From Synchiropus splendidus (lineage: Eukaryota > Chordata > Actinopteri > Syngnathiformes > Callionymidae): a stretch of 64,000 bases of DNA. The DNA is taken from contig NC_071349.1 of the NCBI RefSeq assembly GCF_027744825.2, positions 558,001 through 622,000 of the forward strand, in the 5' to 3' direction. Made by a program: the position numbers and the translations under genes. The notes under the pieces were generated by a model. That model was not told where the DNA came from. It saw nothing but the letters and a program-made list of their open reading frames with translations, and ran no database searches. This document shows positions 38,101 to 52,200 of the stretch, in pieces (position 1 is the first letter of the stretch; every line of letters starts with the position of its first letter).

Positions 38101-41100
38101 CACTTTATCTCAGGCTGAAAAGCGTTTTTGTGCATTGTGCCATAACTTTTCAGGGAAGCTTCAGAACATGAAATTTTAACCTCCCACTATAGCAGAAAGG
38201 GTCTTTCTAGTAGTTGCACATCAAATCTAAACTGTCTGAAGTGTTTTTCCAAAGTTATTAACACTTTTATGTTTGGCGTTCCGAAACCCACCTTATCTCA
38301 GGCTGAAAAGCGTTTTTGTGCATTGTGCCATAACTTTTCAGGGAAGCTTCAGAACATGAAATTTTAACCTCCCACTATAGCAGAAAGGGTCTTTCTAGTA
38401 GTTGCACATCAAATCTAAACTGTCTGAAGTGTTTTTCCAAAGTTATTAACACTTTTATGTTTGGCGTTCCGAAACCCACCTTATCTCAGGCTGAAAAGCG
38501 TTTTTGTGCATTGTGCCATAACTTTTCAGGAAAGCTTCAGAACATGAAATTTTAACCTCCCACTATAGCAGAAAGGGTCTTTCTAGTAGTTGCACATCAA
38601 ATCTAAACTGTCTGAAGTGTTTTTCCAAAGTTATCAACACTTTTATGTTTGGCGTTCCGAAACCCACCTTATCTCAGGCTGAAAAGCGTTTTTACGCATT
38701 GTGCCATAACTTTTCAGGGAAGCTTCAGAACATGAAATTTTAACCTCCCACTATAGCAGAAAGGGTCTTTCTAGTAGGTGCACATCAAATCTAAGCTGTC
38801 TGAAGTGTTTTTCCAAAGTTATCAACACTTTTATGTTTGGCTTTCCGAAACCCACCTTATCTCAGGCTGAAAAGCGTTTTTGTGCATTGTGCCATAACTT
38901 TTCAGGGAAGCTTCAGAACATGAAATTTTAACTTCCCACTATAGCAGAAAGGGTCTTTCTAGTAGTTGCACATCAAATCTAAACTGTCTGAAGTGTTTTT
39001 CCAAAGTTATAAACACTTTTATGTTTGGCGTTCCGAAACCCACCTTATCTCAGGCTGAAAAGCGTTTTTGTGCATTGTGCCATAACTTTTCAGGGAAGCT
39101 TCAGAACATGAAATTTTAACCTCCCACTATAGCAGAAAGGGTCTTTCTAGTAGTTGCACATCAAATCTAAACTGTCTGAAGTGTTTTTCCAAAGTTATCA
39201 ACACTTTTATGTTTGGCGTTCCGAAACCCACCTTATCTCAGGCTGAAAAGCGTTTTTACGCGTTGTGCCATAAGTTTTCAGGGAAGCATCAGAACATGAA
39301 ATTTTAGCCTCCCACTATAGCAGAAAGGGTCTTTCTAGTAGGTGCACATCAAATCTAAGCTGTCTGAAGTGTTTTTCGAAAGTTATCAACACTTTTATGT
39401 TTGGCGTTCCGAAACCCACCTTATCTCAGGCTGAAAAGCGTTTTTGTGCATTGTGCCATAACTTTTCAGGGAAGCTTCAGAACATGAAATTTTAACCTCC
39501 CACTATAGCAGAAAGGCTCTTTCTAGTAGTTGCACATCAAATCTAAACTGTCTGAAGTGTTTTTCCAAAGTTATCAACACTTTTATGTTTGGCGTTCCGA
39601 AACCCACCTTATCTCAGGCTGAAAAGCGTTTTTACGCAGTGTGCCATAACTTTTCAGGGAAGCATCAGAACATGAAATTTTAACCTCCCACTATAGCAGA
39701 AAGGGTCTTTCTAGTAGGTGCACATCAAATCTAAGCTGTCTGAAGTGTTTTCCGAAAGTTATCAACACTTTTATGTTTGGCGTTCCGAAACCCACCTTAT
39801 CTCAGGCTGAAAAGCGTTTTTGTGCATTATGCCATAACTTTTCAGGGAAGCTTCAGAACATGAAATTTTAACCTCCCACTATAGCAAAAAGGGTCTTTCT
39901 AGTAGTTGCACATCAAATCTAAGCTGTCTGAAGTGTTTTTCAAAAGTTATCAACACTTTTATGTTTGGCGTTCCGAAACCCACCTTATCTCAGGCTGAAA
40001 AGCGTTTTTGTGCATTGTGCCATAACTTTTCAGGGAAGCTTCAGAACATGAAATTTTAACCTCCCACTATAGCAGAAAGGGTCTTTCTAGTAGTTGCACA
40101 TCAAATCTAAACTGTCTGAAGTGTTTTTCCAAAGTTATTAACACTTTTATGTTTGGCGTTCCGAAACCCACCTTATCTCAGGCTGAGAAGCGTTTTTGTG
40201 CATTGTGCCATAACTTTTCAGGGAAGCTTCAGAACATGAAATTTTAACCTCCCACTATAGCAGAAAGGGTGTTTCTAGTAGTTGCACATCAAATCTAAAC
40301 TGTCTGAAGTGTTTTTCCAAAGTTATCAACACTTTTATGTTTGGCGTTCCGAAACCCACCTTATCTCAGGCTGAAAAGCGTTTTTACGCATTGTGCCATA
40401 ACTTTTCAGGGAAGCTTCAGAACATGAAATTTTATCCTCCCACTATAGCAGAAAGGGTCTTTCTAGTAGGTGCACATCAAATCTAAGCTGTCTGAAGTGT
40501 TTTTCGAAAGTTATCAACACTTTGATGTTTGGCGTTCCGAAACCCACCTTATCTCAGGCTGAAAAGCGTTTTTGTGCATTGTGCCATAACTTTTCAGGGA
40601 AGCTTCAGAACATGAAATTTTAACCTTCCACTATAGCAGAAAGGGTCTTTCTAGTAGTTGCACATCAAATCTAAACTGTCTGAAGTGTTTTTCCAAAGTT
40701 ATTAACACTTTTATGTTTGGCGTTCCGAAACCCACCTTATCTCAGGCTGAAAAGCGTTTTTACGCATTGTGCCATAACTTTTCAGGGAAGCTTCAGAACA
40801 TGAAATTTTAACCTCCCACTATAGCAGAAAGGGTCTTTCTAGTAGGTGCACATCAAATCTAAGCTGTCTGAAGTGTTTTTCGAAAGTTATCAACACTTTT
40901 ATGTTTGGCGTTCCGAAACCCACCTTATCTCAGGCTGAAAAGCGTTTTTGTGCATTGTGCCATAACTTTTCAGGGAAGCTTCAGAACATGAAATTTTAAC
41001 CTCCCACTATAGCAGAAAGGGTCTTTCTAGTAGTTGCACATCAAATCTAAGCTGTCTGAAGTGTTTTTCAAAAGTTATCAACACTTTTATGTTTGGCGTT

Positions 41101-42488
41101 CCGAAACCCACCTTATCTCAGGCTGAAAAGCGTTTTTGTGCATTGTGCCATAACTTTTCAGGGAAGCTTCAGAACATGAAATTTTAACCTCCCACTATAG
41201 CAGAAAGGGTCTTTCTAGTAGTTGCACATCAAATCTAAACTGTCTGAAGTGTTTTTCCAAAGTTATCAACACTTTTATGTTTGGCGTTCCGAAACCCACC
41301 TTATCTCAGGCTGAAAAGCGTTTTTGTGCATTGTGCCATAACTTTTCAGGGAAGCTTCAGAACATGAAATTTTAACCTCCCACTATAGCAGAAAGGGTCT
41401 TTCTAGTAGTTGCACATCAAATCTAAACTGTCTGAAGTGTTTTTCCAAAGTTATTAACACTTTTATGTTTGGCGTTCCGAAACCCACCTTATCTCAGGCT
41501 GAAAAGCGTTTTTGTGCATTGTGCCATAACTTTTCAGGGAAGCTTCAGAACATGAAATTTTAACCTCCCACTATAGCAGAAAGGGTCTTTCTAGTAGTTG
41601 CACATCAAATCTAAACTGTCTGAAGTGTTTTTCCAAAGTTATCAACACTTTTATGTTTGGCGTTCCGAAACCCACCTTATCTCAGGCTGAAAAGCGTTTT
41701 TACGCATTGTGCCATAACTTTTCAGGGAAGCTTTAGAACATGAAATTTTAACCTCCCACTATAGCAGAAAGGGTCTTTCTAGTAGGTGCACATCAAATCT
41801 AAGCTGTCTGAAGTGTTTTTCCAAAGTTATCAACTCTTTTATGTTTGGCGTTCCGAAACCCACCTTATCTCAGGCTGAAAAGCGTTTTTGTGCATTGTGC
41901 CATAACTTTTCAGGGAAGCTTCAGAACATGAAATTTTAACCTCCCACTATAGCAGAAAGGGTCTTTCTAGTAGTTGCACATCAAATCTAAACTGTCTGAA
42001 GTGTTTTTCCAAAGTTATTAACACTTTTATGTTTGGCGTTCCGAAACCCACCTTATCTCAGGCTGAAAAGCGTTTTTGTGCATTGTGCCATAACTTTTCA
42101 GGAAAGCTTCAGAACATGAAATTTTAACCTCCCACTATAGCAGAAAGGGTCTATCTAGTAGTTGCACATCAAATCAAAACTGTCTGAAGTGTTTTTCCAA
42201 AGTTATCAACACTTTTATGTTTGGCGTTCCGAAACCCACCTTATCTCAGGCTGAAAAGCGTTTTTACGCATTGTGCCATAACTTTTCAGGGAAGCTTCAG
42301 AACATGAAATTTTAACCTCCCACTATAGCAGAAAGGGTCTTTCTAGTAGGTGCACATCAAATCTAAGCTGTCTGAAGTGTTTTTCCAAAGTTATCAACAC
42401 TTTTATGTTTGGCGTTCCGAAACCCACCTTATCTCAGGCTGAAAAGCGTTTTTGTGCATTGTGCCATAACTTTTCAGGGAAGCTTCAG
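35157..42488. repeat. Long HOR stretch, monomers 188-226 (copy 1 of the 45-monomer repeat, most of it)
   Basis: Class order: A-F-N-H-A-B-K-A-A-E-A-E-K-D-B-C2-A-M-B-C-A-F-N-F-G-H-A-B-I-J-K-H-E-A-B-L-M-B-C. Markers: 17t and 186t (agctttag) in the first monomer, 19t (aaccttcc) at 36473 and 40609, derived D at 37601, 31a (gcaaaaagg) near 39887, 15t at 40421 and 99t at 41737. It matches 43617-48692 at an offset of 45 monomers (8460 bp), falling to 38 monomers (7144 bp) after the D monomer. Confidence 0.88.
37225..37412. repeat. Mixed monomer: gt at 154-155 with 162a
   Basis: The 162a marker (attgagcc) otherwise sits on ac (class B) monomers, but this one has gt at 154-155. A switch between 155 and 162 is needed if it arose from a B monomer, implying a very short conversion tract; recurrent mutation is the alternative. 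Confidence 0.7.
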
Positions 42489-43616
42489 AACATGAAATTT
42501 TAACTTCCCACTATAGCAGAAAGGGTCTTTCTAGTAGTTGCACATCAAATCTAAACTGTCTGAAGTGTTTTTCCAAAGTTATTAACACTTTTATGTTTGG
42601 CGTTCCGAAACCCACCTTATCTCAGGCTGAAAAGCGTTTTTGTGCATTGTGCCATAACTTTTCAGGGAAGCTTTAGAACATGAAATTTTAACCTCCCACT
42701 ATAGCAGAAAGGGTCTTTCTAGTAGTTGCACATCAAATCTAAACTGTCTGAAGTGTTTTTCCAAAGTTATCAACACTTTTATGTTTGGCGTTCCGAAACC
42801 CACCTTATCTCAGGCTGAAAAGCGTTTTTACGCATTGTGCCATAACTTTTCAGGGAAGCATCAGAACATGAAATTTTAGCCTCCCACTATAGCAGAAAGG
42901 GTCTTTCTAGTAGGTGCACATCAAATCTAAGCTGTCTGAAGTGTTTTTCGAAAGTTATCAACACTTTTATGTTTGGCGTTCCGAAACCCACCTTATCTCA
43001 GGCTGAAAAGCGTTTTTGTGCATTGTGCCATAACTTTTCAGGGAAGCTTCAGAACATGAAATTTTAACCTCCCACTATAGCAGAAAGGGTCTTTCTAGTA
43101 GTTGCACATCAAATCTAAGCTGTCTGAATTGTTTTTCAAAAGTTATCAACACTTTTATGTTTGGCGTTCCGAAACCCACCTTATCTCAGGCTGAAAAGCG
43201 TTTTTGTGCATTGTGCCATAACTTTTCAGGGAAGCTTCAGAACATGAAATTTTAACCTCCCACTATAGCAGAAAGGGTCTTTCTAGTAGTTGCACATCAA
43301 ATCTAAACTGTCTGAAGTGTTTTTCCAAAGTTATTAACACTTTTATGTTTGGCGTTCCGAAACCCACCTTATCTCAGGCTGAAAAGCGTTTTTGTGCATT
43401 GTGCCATAACTTTTCAGGGAAGCTTCAGAACATGAAATTTTAACCTCCCACTATAGCAGAAAGGGTCTTTCTAGTAGTTGCACATCAAATCTAAACTGTC
43501 TGAAGTGTTTTTCCAAAGTTATCAACACTTTTATGTTTGGCGTTCCGAAACCCACCTTATCTCAGGCTGAAAAGCGTTTTTGTGCATTGTGCCATAACTT
43601 TTCAGGGAAGCTTCAG
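42489..43616. repeat. Extra 6-monomer copy A-F-N-H-A-E (1128 bp)
   Basis: This block reads A-F-N-H-A-E and is followed directly by A-F-N-H-A-B at 43617-44744. Both begin with an A monomer carrying 17t and 186t (aacttcc, agctttag), then F with 184a and N with 15g. The shared rare markers support a 1128-bp tandem duplication. Confidence 0.87.
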
Positions 43617-46600
43617 AACATGAAATTTTAACTTCCCACTATAGCAGAAAGGGTCTTTCTAGTAGTTGCACATCAAATCTAAACTGTCTGAAGTGTTTTT
43701 CCAAAGTTATTAACACTTTTATGTTTGGCGTTCCGAAACCCACCTTATCTCAGGCTGAAAAGCGTTTTTGTGCATTGTGCCATAACTTTTCAGGGAAGCT
43801 TTAGAACATGAAATTTTAACCTCCCACTATAGCAGAAAGGGTCTTTCTAGTAGTTGCACATCAAATCTAAACTGTCTGAAGTGTTTTTCCAAAGTTATCA
43901 ACACTTTTATGTTTGGCGTTCCGAAACCCACCTTATCTCAGGCTGAAAAGCGTTTTTACGCATTGTGCCATAACTTTTCAGGGAAGCATCAGAACATGAA
44001 ATTTTAGCCTCCCACTATAGCAGAAAGGGTCTTTCTAGTAGGTGCACATCAAATCTAAGCTGTCTGAAGTGTTTTTCGAAAGTTATCAACACTTTTATGT
44101 TTGGCGTTCCGAAACCCACCTTATCTCAGGCTGAAAAGCGTTTTTGTGCATTGTGCCATAACTTTTCAGGGAAGCTTCAGAACATGAAATTTTAACCTCC
44201 CACTATAGCAGAAAGGGTCTTTCTAGTAGTTGCACATCAAATCTAAGCTGTCTGAAGTGTTTTTCAAAAGTTATCAACACTTTTATGTTTGGCGTTCCGA
44301 AACCCACCTTATCTCAGGCTGAAAAGCGTTTTTGTGCATTGTGCCATAACTTTTCAGGGAAGCTTCAGAACATGAAATTTTAACCTCCCACTATAGCAGA
44401 AAGGGTCTTTCTAGTAGTTGCACATCAAATCTAAACTGTCTGAAGTGTTTTTCCAAAGTTATTAACACTTTTATGTTTGGCGTTCCGAAACCCACCTTAT
44501 CTCAGGCTGAAAAGCGTTTTTGTGCATTGTGCCATAACTTTTCAGGGAAGCTTCAGAACATGAAATTTTAACCTCCCACTATAGCAGAAAGGGTCTTTCT
44601 AGTAGTTGCACATCAAATCTAAACTGTCTGAAGTGTTTTTCCAAAGTTATCAACACTTTTATGTTTGGCGTTCCGAAACCCACCTTATCTCAGGCTGAAA
44701 AGCGTTTTTACGCATTGTGCCATAACTTTTCAGGGAAGCTTCAGAACATGAAATTTTAACCTCCCACTATAGCAGAAAGGGTCTTTCTAGTAGGTGCACA
44801 TCAAATCTAAGCTGTCTGAAGTGTTTTTCGAAAGTTATCAACACTTTTATGTTTGGCGTTCCGAAACCCACCTTATCTCAGGCTGAAAAGCGTTTTTGTG
44901 CATTGTGCCATAACTTTTCAGGGAAGCTTCAGAACATGAAATTTTAACCTTCCACTATAGCAGAAAGGGTCTTTCTAGTAGTTGCACATCAAATCTAAAC
45001 TGTCTGAAGTGTTTTTCCAAAGTTATTAACACTTTTATGTTTGGCGTTCCGAAACCCACCTTATCTCAGGCTGAAAAGCGTTTTTGTGCATTGTGCCATA
45101 ACTTTTCAGGGAAGCTTCAGAACATGAAATTTTAACCTCCCACTATAGCAGAAAGGGTCTTTCTAGTAGTTGCACATCAAATCTAAACTGTCTGAAGTGT
45201 TTTTCCAAAGTTATTAACACTTTTATGTTTGGCGTTCCGAAACCCACCTTATCTCAGGCTGAAAAGCGTTTTTGTGCATTGTGCCATAACTTTTCAGGGA
45301 AGCTTCAGAACATGAAATTTTAACCTCCCACTATAGCAGAAAGGGTCTTTCTAGTAGTTGCACATCAAATCTAAACTGTCTGAAGTGTTTTTCCAAAGTT
45401 ATCAACACTTTTATGTTTGGCGTTCCGAAACCCACCTTATCTCAGGCTGAAAAGCGTTTTTGTGCATTGTGCCATAACTTTTCAGGGAAGCTTCAGAACA
45501 TGAAATTTTAACCTCCCACTATAGCAGAAAGGGTCTTTCTAGTAGTTGCACATCAAATCTAAACTGTCTGAAGTGTTTTTCCAAAGTTATTAACACTTTT
45601 ATGTTTGGCGTTCCGAAACCCACCTTATCTCAGGCTGAAAAGCGTTTTTGTGCATTGTGCCATAACTTTTCAGGAAAGCTTCAGAACATGAAATTTTAAC
45701 CTCCCACTATAGCAGAAAGGGTCTTTCTAGTAGTTGCACATCAAATCTAAACTGTCTGAAGTGTTTTTCCAAAGTTATCAACACTTTTATGTTTGGCGTT
45801 CCGAAACCCACCTTATCTCAGGCTGAAAAGCGTTTTTACGCATTTAGCCATAACTTTTCAGGGAAGCTTCAGAACATGAAATTTTAACCTCCCACTATAG
45901 CAGAAAGGGTCTTTCTAGTAGGTGCACATCAAATCTAAGCTGTCTGAAGTGTTTTTCGAAAGTTATCAACACTTTTATGTTTGGCGTTCCGAAACCCACC
46001 TTATCTCAGGCTGAAAAGCGTTTTTGTGCATTGTGCCATAACTTTTCAGGGAAGCTTCAGAACATGAAATTTTAACCTCCCACTATAGCAGAAAGGGTCT
46101 TTCTAGTAGTTGCACATCAAATCTAAACTGTCTGAAGTGTTTTTCCAAAGTTATGAACACATTTATGTTTGGCGTTCCGAAACCCACATTATCTCAGGCT
46201 GAAAAGCGTTTTTGTGCATTGTGCCATAACTTTTTAGGAAAGCTTCAGAACATGAAATTTTAACCTCCCACTATAGCAGAAAGGGTCTTTCGAGTAGTTG
46301 CACATCAAATCTAAACTGTCTGAAGTGTTTTTCCAAAGTTATCAACACTTTTATGTTTGGCGTTCCGAAACCCACCTTATCTCAGGCTGAAAAGCGTTTT
46401 TACGCATTGTGCCATAACTTTTCAGGGAAGCATCAGAACATGAAATTTTAGCCTCCCACTATAGCAGAAAGGGTCTTTCTAGTAGGTGCACATCAAATCT
46501 AAGCTGTCTGAAGTGTTTTTCGAAAGTTATCAACTCTTTTATGTTTGGCGTTCCGAAACCCACCTTATCTCAGGCTGAAAAGCGTTTTTGTGCATTGTGC

Positions 46601-49256
46601 CATAACTTTTCAGGGAAGCTTCAGAACATGAAATTTTAACCTCCCACTATAGCAGAAAGGGTCTTTCTAGTAGTTGCACATCAAATCTAAACTGTCTGAA
46701 GTGTTTTTCCAAAGTTATCAACACTTTTATGTTTGGCGTTCCGAAACCCACCTTATCTCAGGCTGAAAAGCGTTTTTACGCAGTGTGCCATAACTTTTCA
46801 GGGAAGCATCAGAACATGAAATTTTAACCTCCCACTATAGCAGAAAGGGTCTTTCTAGTAGGTGCACATCAAATCTAAGCTGTCTGAAGTGTTTTCCGAA
46901 AGTTATCAACACTTTTATGTTTGGCGTTCCGAAACCCACCTTATCTCAGGCTGAAAAGCGTTTTTGTGCATTATGCCAAAACTTTTCAGGGAAGCTTCAG
47001 AACATGAAATTTTAACCTCCCACTATAGCAAAAAGGGTCTTTCTAGTAGTTGCACATCAAATCTAAGCTGTCTGAAGTGTTTTTCAAAAGTTATCAACAC
47101 TTTTATGTTTGGCGTTCCGAAACCCACCTTATCTCAGGCTGAAAAGCGTTTTTGTGCATTGTGCCATAACTTTTCAGGGAAGCTTCAGAACATGAAATTT
47201 TAACCTCCCACTATAGCAGAAAGGGTCTTTCTAGTAGTTGCACATCAAATCTAAACTGTCTGAAGTGTTTTTCCAAAGTTATTAACACTTTTATGTTTGG
47301 CGTTCCGAAACCCACCTTATCTCAGGCTGAAAAGCGTTTTTGTGCATTGTGCCATAACTTTTCAGGGAAGCTTCAGAACATGAAATTTTAACCTCCCACT
47401 ATAGCAGAAAGGGTCTTTCTAGTAGTTGCACATCAAATCTAAACTGTCTGAAGTGTTTTTCCAACGTTATCAACACTTTTATGTTTGGCGTTCCGAAACC
47501 CACCTTATCTCAGGCTGAAAAGCGTTTTTACGCATTGTGCCATAACTTTTCAGGGAAGCTTCAGAACATGAAATTTTATCCTCCCACTATAGCAGAAAGG
47601 GTCTTTCTAGTAGGTGCACATCAAATCTAAGCTGTCTGAAGTGTTTTTCGAAAGTTATCAACACTTTTATGTTTGGCGTTCCGAAACCCACCTTATCTCA
47701 GGCTGAAAAGCGTTTTTGTGCATTGTGCCATAACTTTTCAGGGAAGCTTCAGAACATGAAATTTTAACCTTCCACTATAGCAGAAAGGGTCTTTCTAGTA
47801 GTTGCACATCAAATCTAAACTGTCTGAAGTGTTTTTCCAAAGTTATTAACACTTTTATGTTTGGCGTTCCGAAACCCACCTTATCTCAGGCTGAAAAGCG
47901 TTTTTACGCATTGTGCCATAACTTTTCAGGGAAGCTTCAGAACATGAAATTTTAACCTCCCACTATAGCAGAAAGGGTCTTTCTAGTAGGTGCACATCAA
48001 ATCTAAGCTGTCTGAAGTGTTTTTCGAAAGTTATCAACACTTTTATGTTTGGCGTTCCGAAACCCACCTTATCTCAGGCTGAAAAGCGTTTTTGTGCATT
48101 GTGCCATAACTTTTCAGGGAAGCTTCAGAACATGAAATTTTAACCTCCCACTATAGCAGAAAGGGTCTTTCTAGTAGTTGCACATCAAATCTAAGCTGTC
48201 TGAAGTGTTTTTCAAAAGTTATCAACACTTTTATGTTTGGCGTTCCGAAACCCACCTTATCTCAGGCTGAAAAGCGTTTTTGTGCATTGTGCCATAACTT
48301 TTCAGGGAAGCTTCAGAACATGAAATTTTAACCTCCCACTATAGCAGAAAGGGTCTTTCTAGTAGTTGCACATCAAATCTAAACTGTCTGAAGTGTTTTT
48401 CCAAAGTTATCAACACTTTTATGTTTGGCGTTCCGAAACCCACCTTATCTCAGGCTGAAAAGCGTTTTTGTGCATTGTGCCATAACTTTTCAGGGAAGCT
48501 TCAGAACATGAAATTTTAACCTCCCACTATAGCAGAAAGGGTCTTTCTAGTAGTTGCACATCAAATCTAAACTGTCTGAAGTGTTTTTCCAAAGTTATTA
48601 ACACTTTTATGTTTGGCGTTCCGAAACCCACCTTATCTCAGGCTGAAAAGCGTTTTTGTGTATTGTGCCATAACTTTTCAGGGAAGCTTCAGAACATGAA
48701 ATTTTAACCTCCCACTATAGCAGAAAGGGTCTTTCTAGTAGTTGCACATCAAATCTAAACTGTCTGAAGTGTTTTTCCAAAGTTATTAACACTTTTATGT
48801 TTGGCGTTCCGAAACCCACCTTATCTCAGGCTGAAAAGCGTTTTTGTGCATTGTGCCATAACTTTTCAGGGAAGCTTCAGAACATGAAATTTTAACCTCC
48901 CACTATAGCAGAAAGGGTCTTTCTAGTAGTTGCACATCAAATCTAAGCTGTCTGAAGTGTTTTTCAAAAGTTATCAACACTTTTATGTTTGGCGTTCCGA
49001 AACCCACCTTATCTCAGGCTGAAAAGCGTTTTTGTGTATTGTGCCATAACTTTTCAGGGAAGCTTCAGAACATGAAATTTTAACCTCCCACTATAGCAGA
49101 AAGGGTCTTTCTAGTAGGTGCACATCAAATCTAAGCTGTCTGAAGTGTTTTTCGAAAGTTATCAACACTTTTATGTTTGGCGTTCCGAAACCCACCTTAT
49201 CTCAGGCTGAAAAGCGTTTTTGTGCATTGTGCCATAACTTTTCAGGGAAGCTTCAG
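43617..49256. repeat. Copy 2 of the 45-monomer repeat with a 7-monomer deletion, monomers 233-262
   Basis: Class order: A-F-N-H-A-B-K-A-A-E-M-B-K-D-F-N-F-G-H-A-B-I-J-K-H-E-A-A-H-K. The first 14 monomers align with 35157-37788 (offset 8460). The next 13 align with 39105-41548 (offset 7144). Copy 1 monomers at 37789-39104 (B-C2-A-M-B-C-A, 1316 bp) have no counterpart. Shared markers include 19t at 44933 and 47753, derived D at 46061, 31a near 47031 and 15t at 47565. The N monomer at 46437 also has 99t, a mixed state. Monomers at 48505 and 48881 share 157t (tgtgtattg). Confidence 0.88.
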
Positions 49257-52200
49257 AACATGAAATTTTAACCTTCCACTATAGCAGAAAGGGTCTTTCT
49301 AGTAGTTGCACATCAAATCTAAACTGTCTGAAGTGTTTTTCCAAAGTTATTAACACTTTTATGTTTGGCGTTCCGAAACCCACCTTATCTCAGGCTGAAA
49401 AGCGTTTTTGTGCATTGTGCCATAACTTTTCAGGGAAGCTTCAGAACATGAAATTTTAACCTCCCACTATAGCAGAAAGGGTCTTTCTAGTAGTTGCACA
49501 TCAAATCTAAACTGTCTGAAGTGTTTTTCCAAAGTTATTAACACTTTTATGTTTGGCGTTCCGAAACCCACCTTATCTCAGGCTGAAAAGCGTTTTTGTG
49601 CATTGTGCCATAACTTTTCAGGGAAGCTTCAGAACATGAAATTTTAACCTCCCACTATAGCAGAAAGGGTCTTTCTAGTAGTTGCACATCAAATCTAAAC
49701 TGTCTGAAGTGTTTTTCCAAAGTTATTAACACTTTTATGTTTGGCGTTCCGAAACCCACCTTATCTCAGGCTGAAAAGCGTTTTTGTGCATTGTGCCATA
49801 ACTTTTCAGGGAAGCTTCAGAACATGAAATTTTAACCTCCCACTATAGCAGAAAGGGTCTTTCTAGTAGTTGCACATCAAATCTAAACTGTCTGAAGTGT
49901 TTTTCCAAAGTTATCAACACTTTTATGTTTGGCGTTCCTAAACCCACCTTATCTCAGGCTGAAAAGCGTTTTTGTGCATTGTGCCATAACTTTTCAGGGA
50001 AGCTTCAGAACATGAAATTTTAACCTCCCACTATAGCAGAAAGGGTCTTTCTAGTAGTTGCACATCAAATCTAAACTGTCTGAAGTGTTTTTCCAAAGTT
50101 ATGAACACATTTATGTTTGGCGTTCCGAAACCCACCTTATCTCAGGCTGAAAAGCGTTTTTGTGCATTGTGCCATAACTTTTTAGGAAAGCTTCAGAACA
50201 TGAAATTTTAACCTCCCACTATAGCAGAAAGGGTCTTTCTAGTAGTTGCACATCAAATCTAAGCTGTCTGAAGTGTTTTTCAAAAGTTATCAACACTTTT
50301 ATGTTTGGCGTTCCGAAACCCACCTTATCTCAGGCTGAAAAGCGTTTTTGTGCATTGTGCCATAACTTTTCAGGGAAGCTTCAGAACATGAAATTTTAAC
50401 CTCCCACTATAGCAGAAAGGGTCTTTCTAGTAGGTGCACATCAAATCTAAGCTGTCTGAAGTGTTTTTCCAAAGTTATTAACACTTTTATGTTTGGCGTT
50501 CCGAAACCCACCTTATCTCAGGCTGAAAAGCGTTTTTGTGCATTGTGCCATAACTTTTCAGGGAAGCTTCAGAACATGAAATTTTAACCTCCCACTATAG
50601 CAGAAAGGGTCTTTCTAGTAGGTGCACATCAAATCTAAGCTGTCTGAAGTGTTTTTCGAAAGTTATCAACACTTTTATGTTTGGCGTTCCGAAACCCACC
50701 TTATCTCAGGCTGAAAAGCGTTTTTGTGCATTGTGCCATAACTTTTCAGGGAAGCTTCAGAACATGAAATTTTAACCTTCCACTATAGCAGAAAGGGTCT
50801 TTCTAGTAGTTGCACATCAAATCTAAACTGTCTGAAGTGTTTTTCCAAAGTTATTAACACTTTTATGTTTGGCGTTCCGAAACCCACCTTATCTCAGGCT
50901 GAAAAGCGTTTTTGTGCATTGTGCCATAACTTTTCAGGGAAGCTTCAGAACATGAAATTTTAACCTCCCACTATAGCAGAAAGGGTCTTTCTAGTAGTTG
51001 CACATCAAATCTAAACTGTCTGAAGTGTTTTTCCAAAGTTATTAACACTTTTATGTTTGGCGTTCCGAAACCCACCTTATCTCAGGCTGAAAAGCGTTTT
51101 TGTGCATTGTGCCATAACTTTTCAGGGAAGCTTCAGAACATGAAATTTTAACCTCCCACTATAGCAGAAAGGGTCTTTCTAGTAGTTGCACATCAAATCT
51201 AAACTGTCTGAAGTGTTTTTCCAAAGTTATTAACACTTTTATGTTTGGCGTTCCGAAACCCACCTTATCTCAGGCTGAAAAGCGTTTTTGTGCATTGTGC
51301 CATAACTTTTCAGGGAAGCTTCAGAACATGAAATTTTAACCTCCCACTATAGCAGAAAGGGTCTTTCTAGTAGTTGCACATCAAATCTAAACTGTCTGAA
51401 GTGTTTTTCCAAAGTTATCAACACTTTTATGTTTGGCGTTCCTAAACCCACCTTATCTCAGGCTGAAAAGCGTTTTTGTGCATTGTGCCATAACTTTTCA
51501 GGGAAGCTTCAGAACATGAAATTTTAACCTCCCACTATAGCAGAAAGGGTCTTTCTAGTAGTTGCACATCAAATCTAAACTGTCTGAAGTGTTTTTCCAA
51601 AGTTATTAACACTTTTATGTTTGGCGTTCCGAAACCCACCTTATCTCAGGCTGAAAAGCGTTTTTGTGCATTGTGCCATAACTTTTCAGGAAAGCTTCAG
51701 AACATGAAATTTTAACCTCCCACTATAGCAGAAAGGGTCTTTCTAGTAGTTGCACATCAAATCTAAACTGTCTGAAGTGTTTTTCCAAAGCTATCAACAC
51801 TTTTATGTTTGGCGTTCCGAAACCCACCTTATCTCAGGCTGAAAAGCGTTTTTACGCATTGAGCCATAACTTTTCAGGGAAGCTTCAGAACATGAAATTT
51901 TAACCTCCCACTATAGCAGAAAGGGTCTTTCTAGTAGGTGCACATCAAATCTAAGCTGTCTGAAGTGTTTTTCGAAAGTTATCAACACTTTTATGTTTGG
52001 CGTTCCGAAACCCACCTTATCTCAGGCTGAAAAGCGTTTTTGTGCATTGTGCCATAACTTTTCAGGGAAGCTTCAGAACATGAAATTTTAACCTCCCACT
52101 ATAGCAGAAAGGGTCTTTCTAGTAGTTGCACATCAAATCTAAACTGTCTGAAGTGTTTTTCCAAAGTTATGAACACATTTATGTTTGGCGTTCCGAAACC

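Noticed and set aside
46964..47203. Open frame of 79 codons from a TTG start
   Set aside because: It lies wholly in satellite monomers. It is open only because the G monomer at 46813 has t to a at 46979, removing the taa that normally closes this frame. No codon-use, promoter or homology evidence supports a gene.
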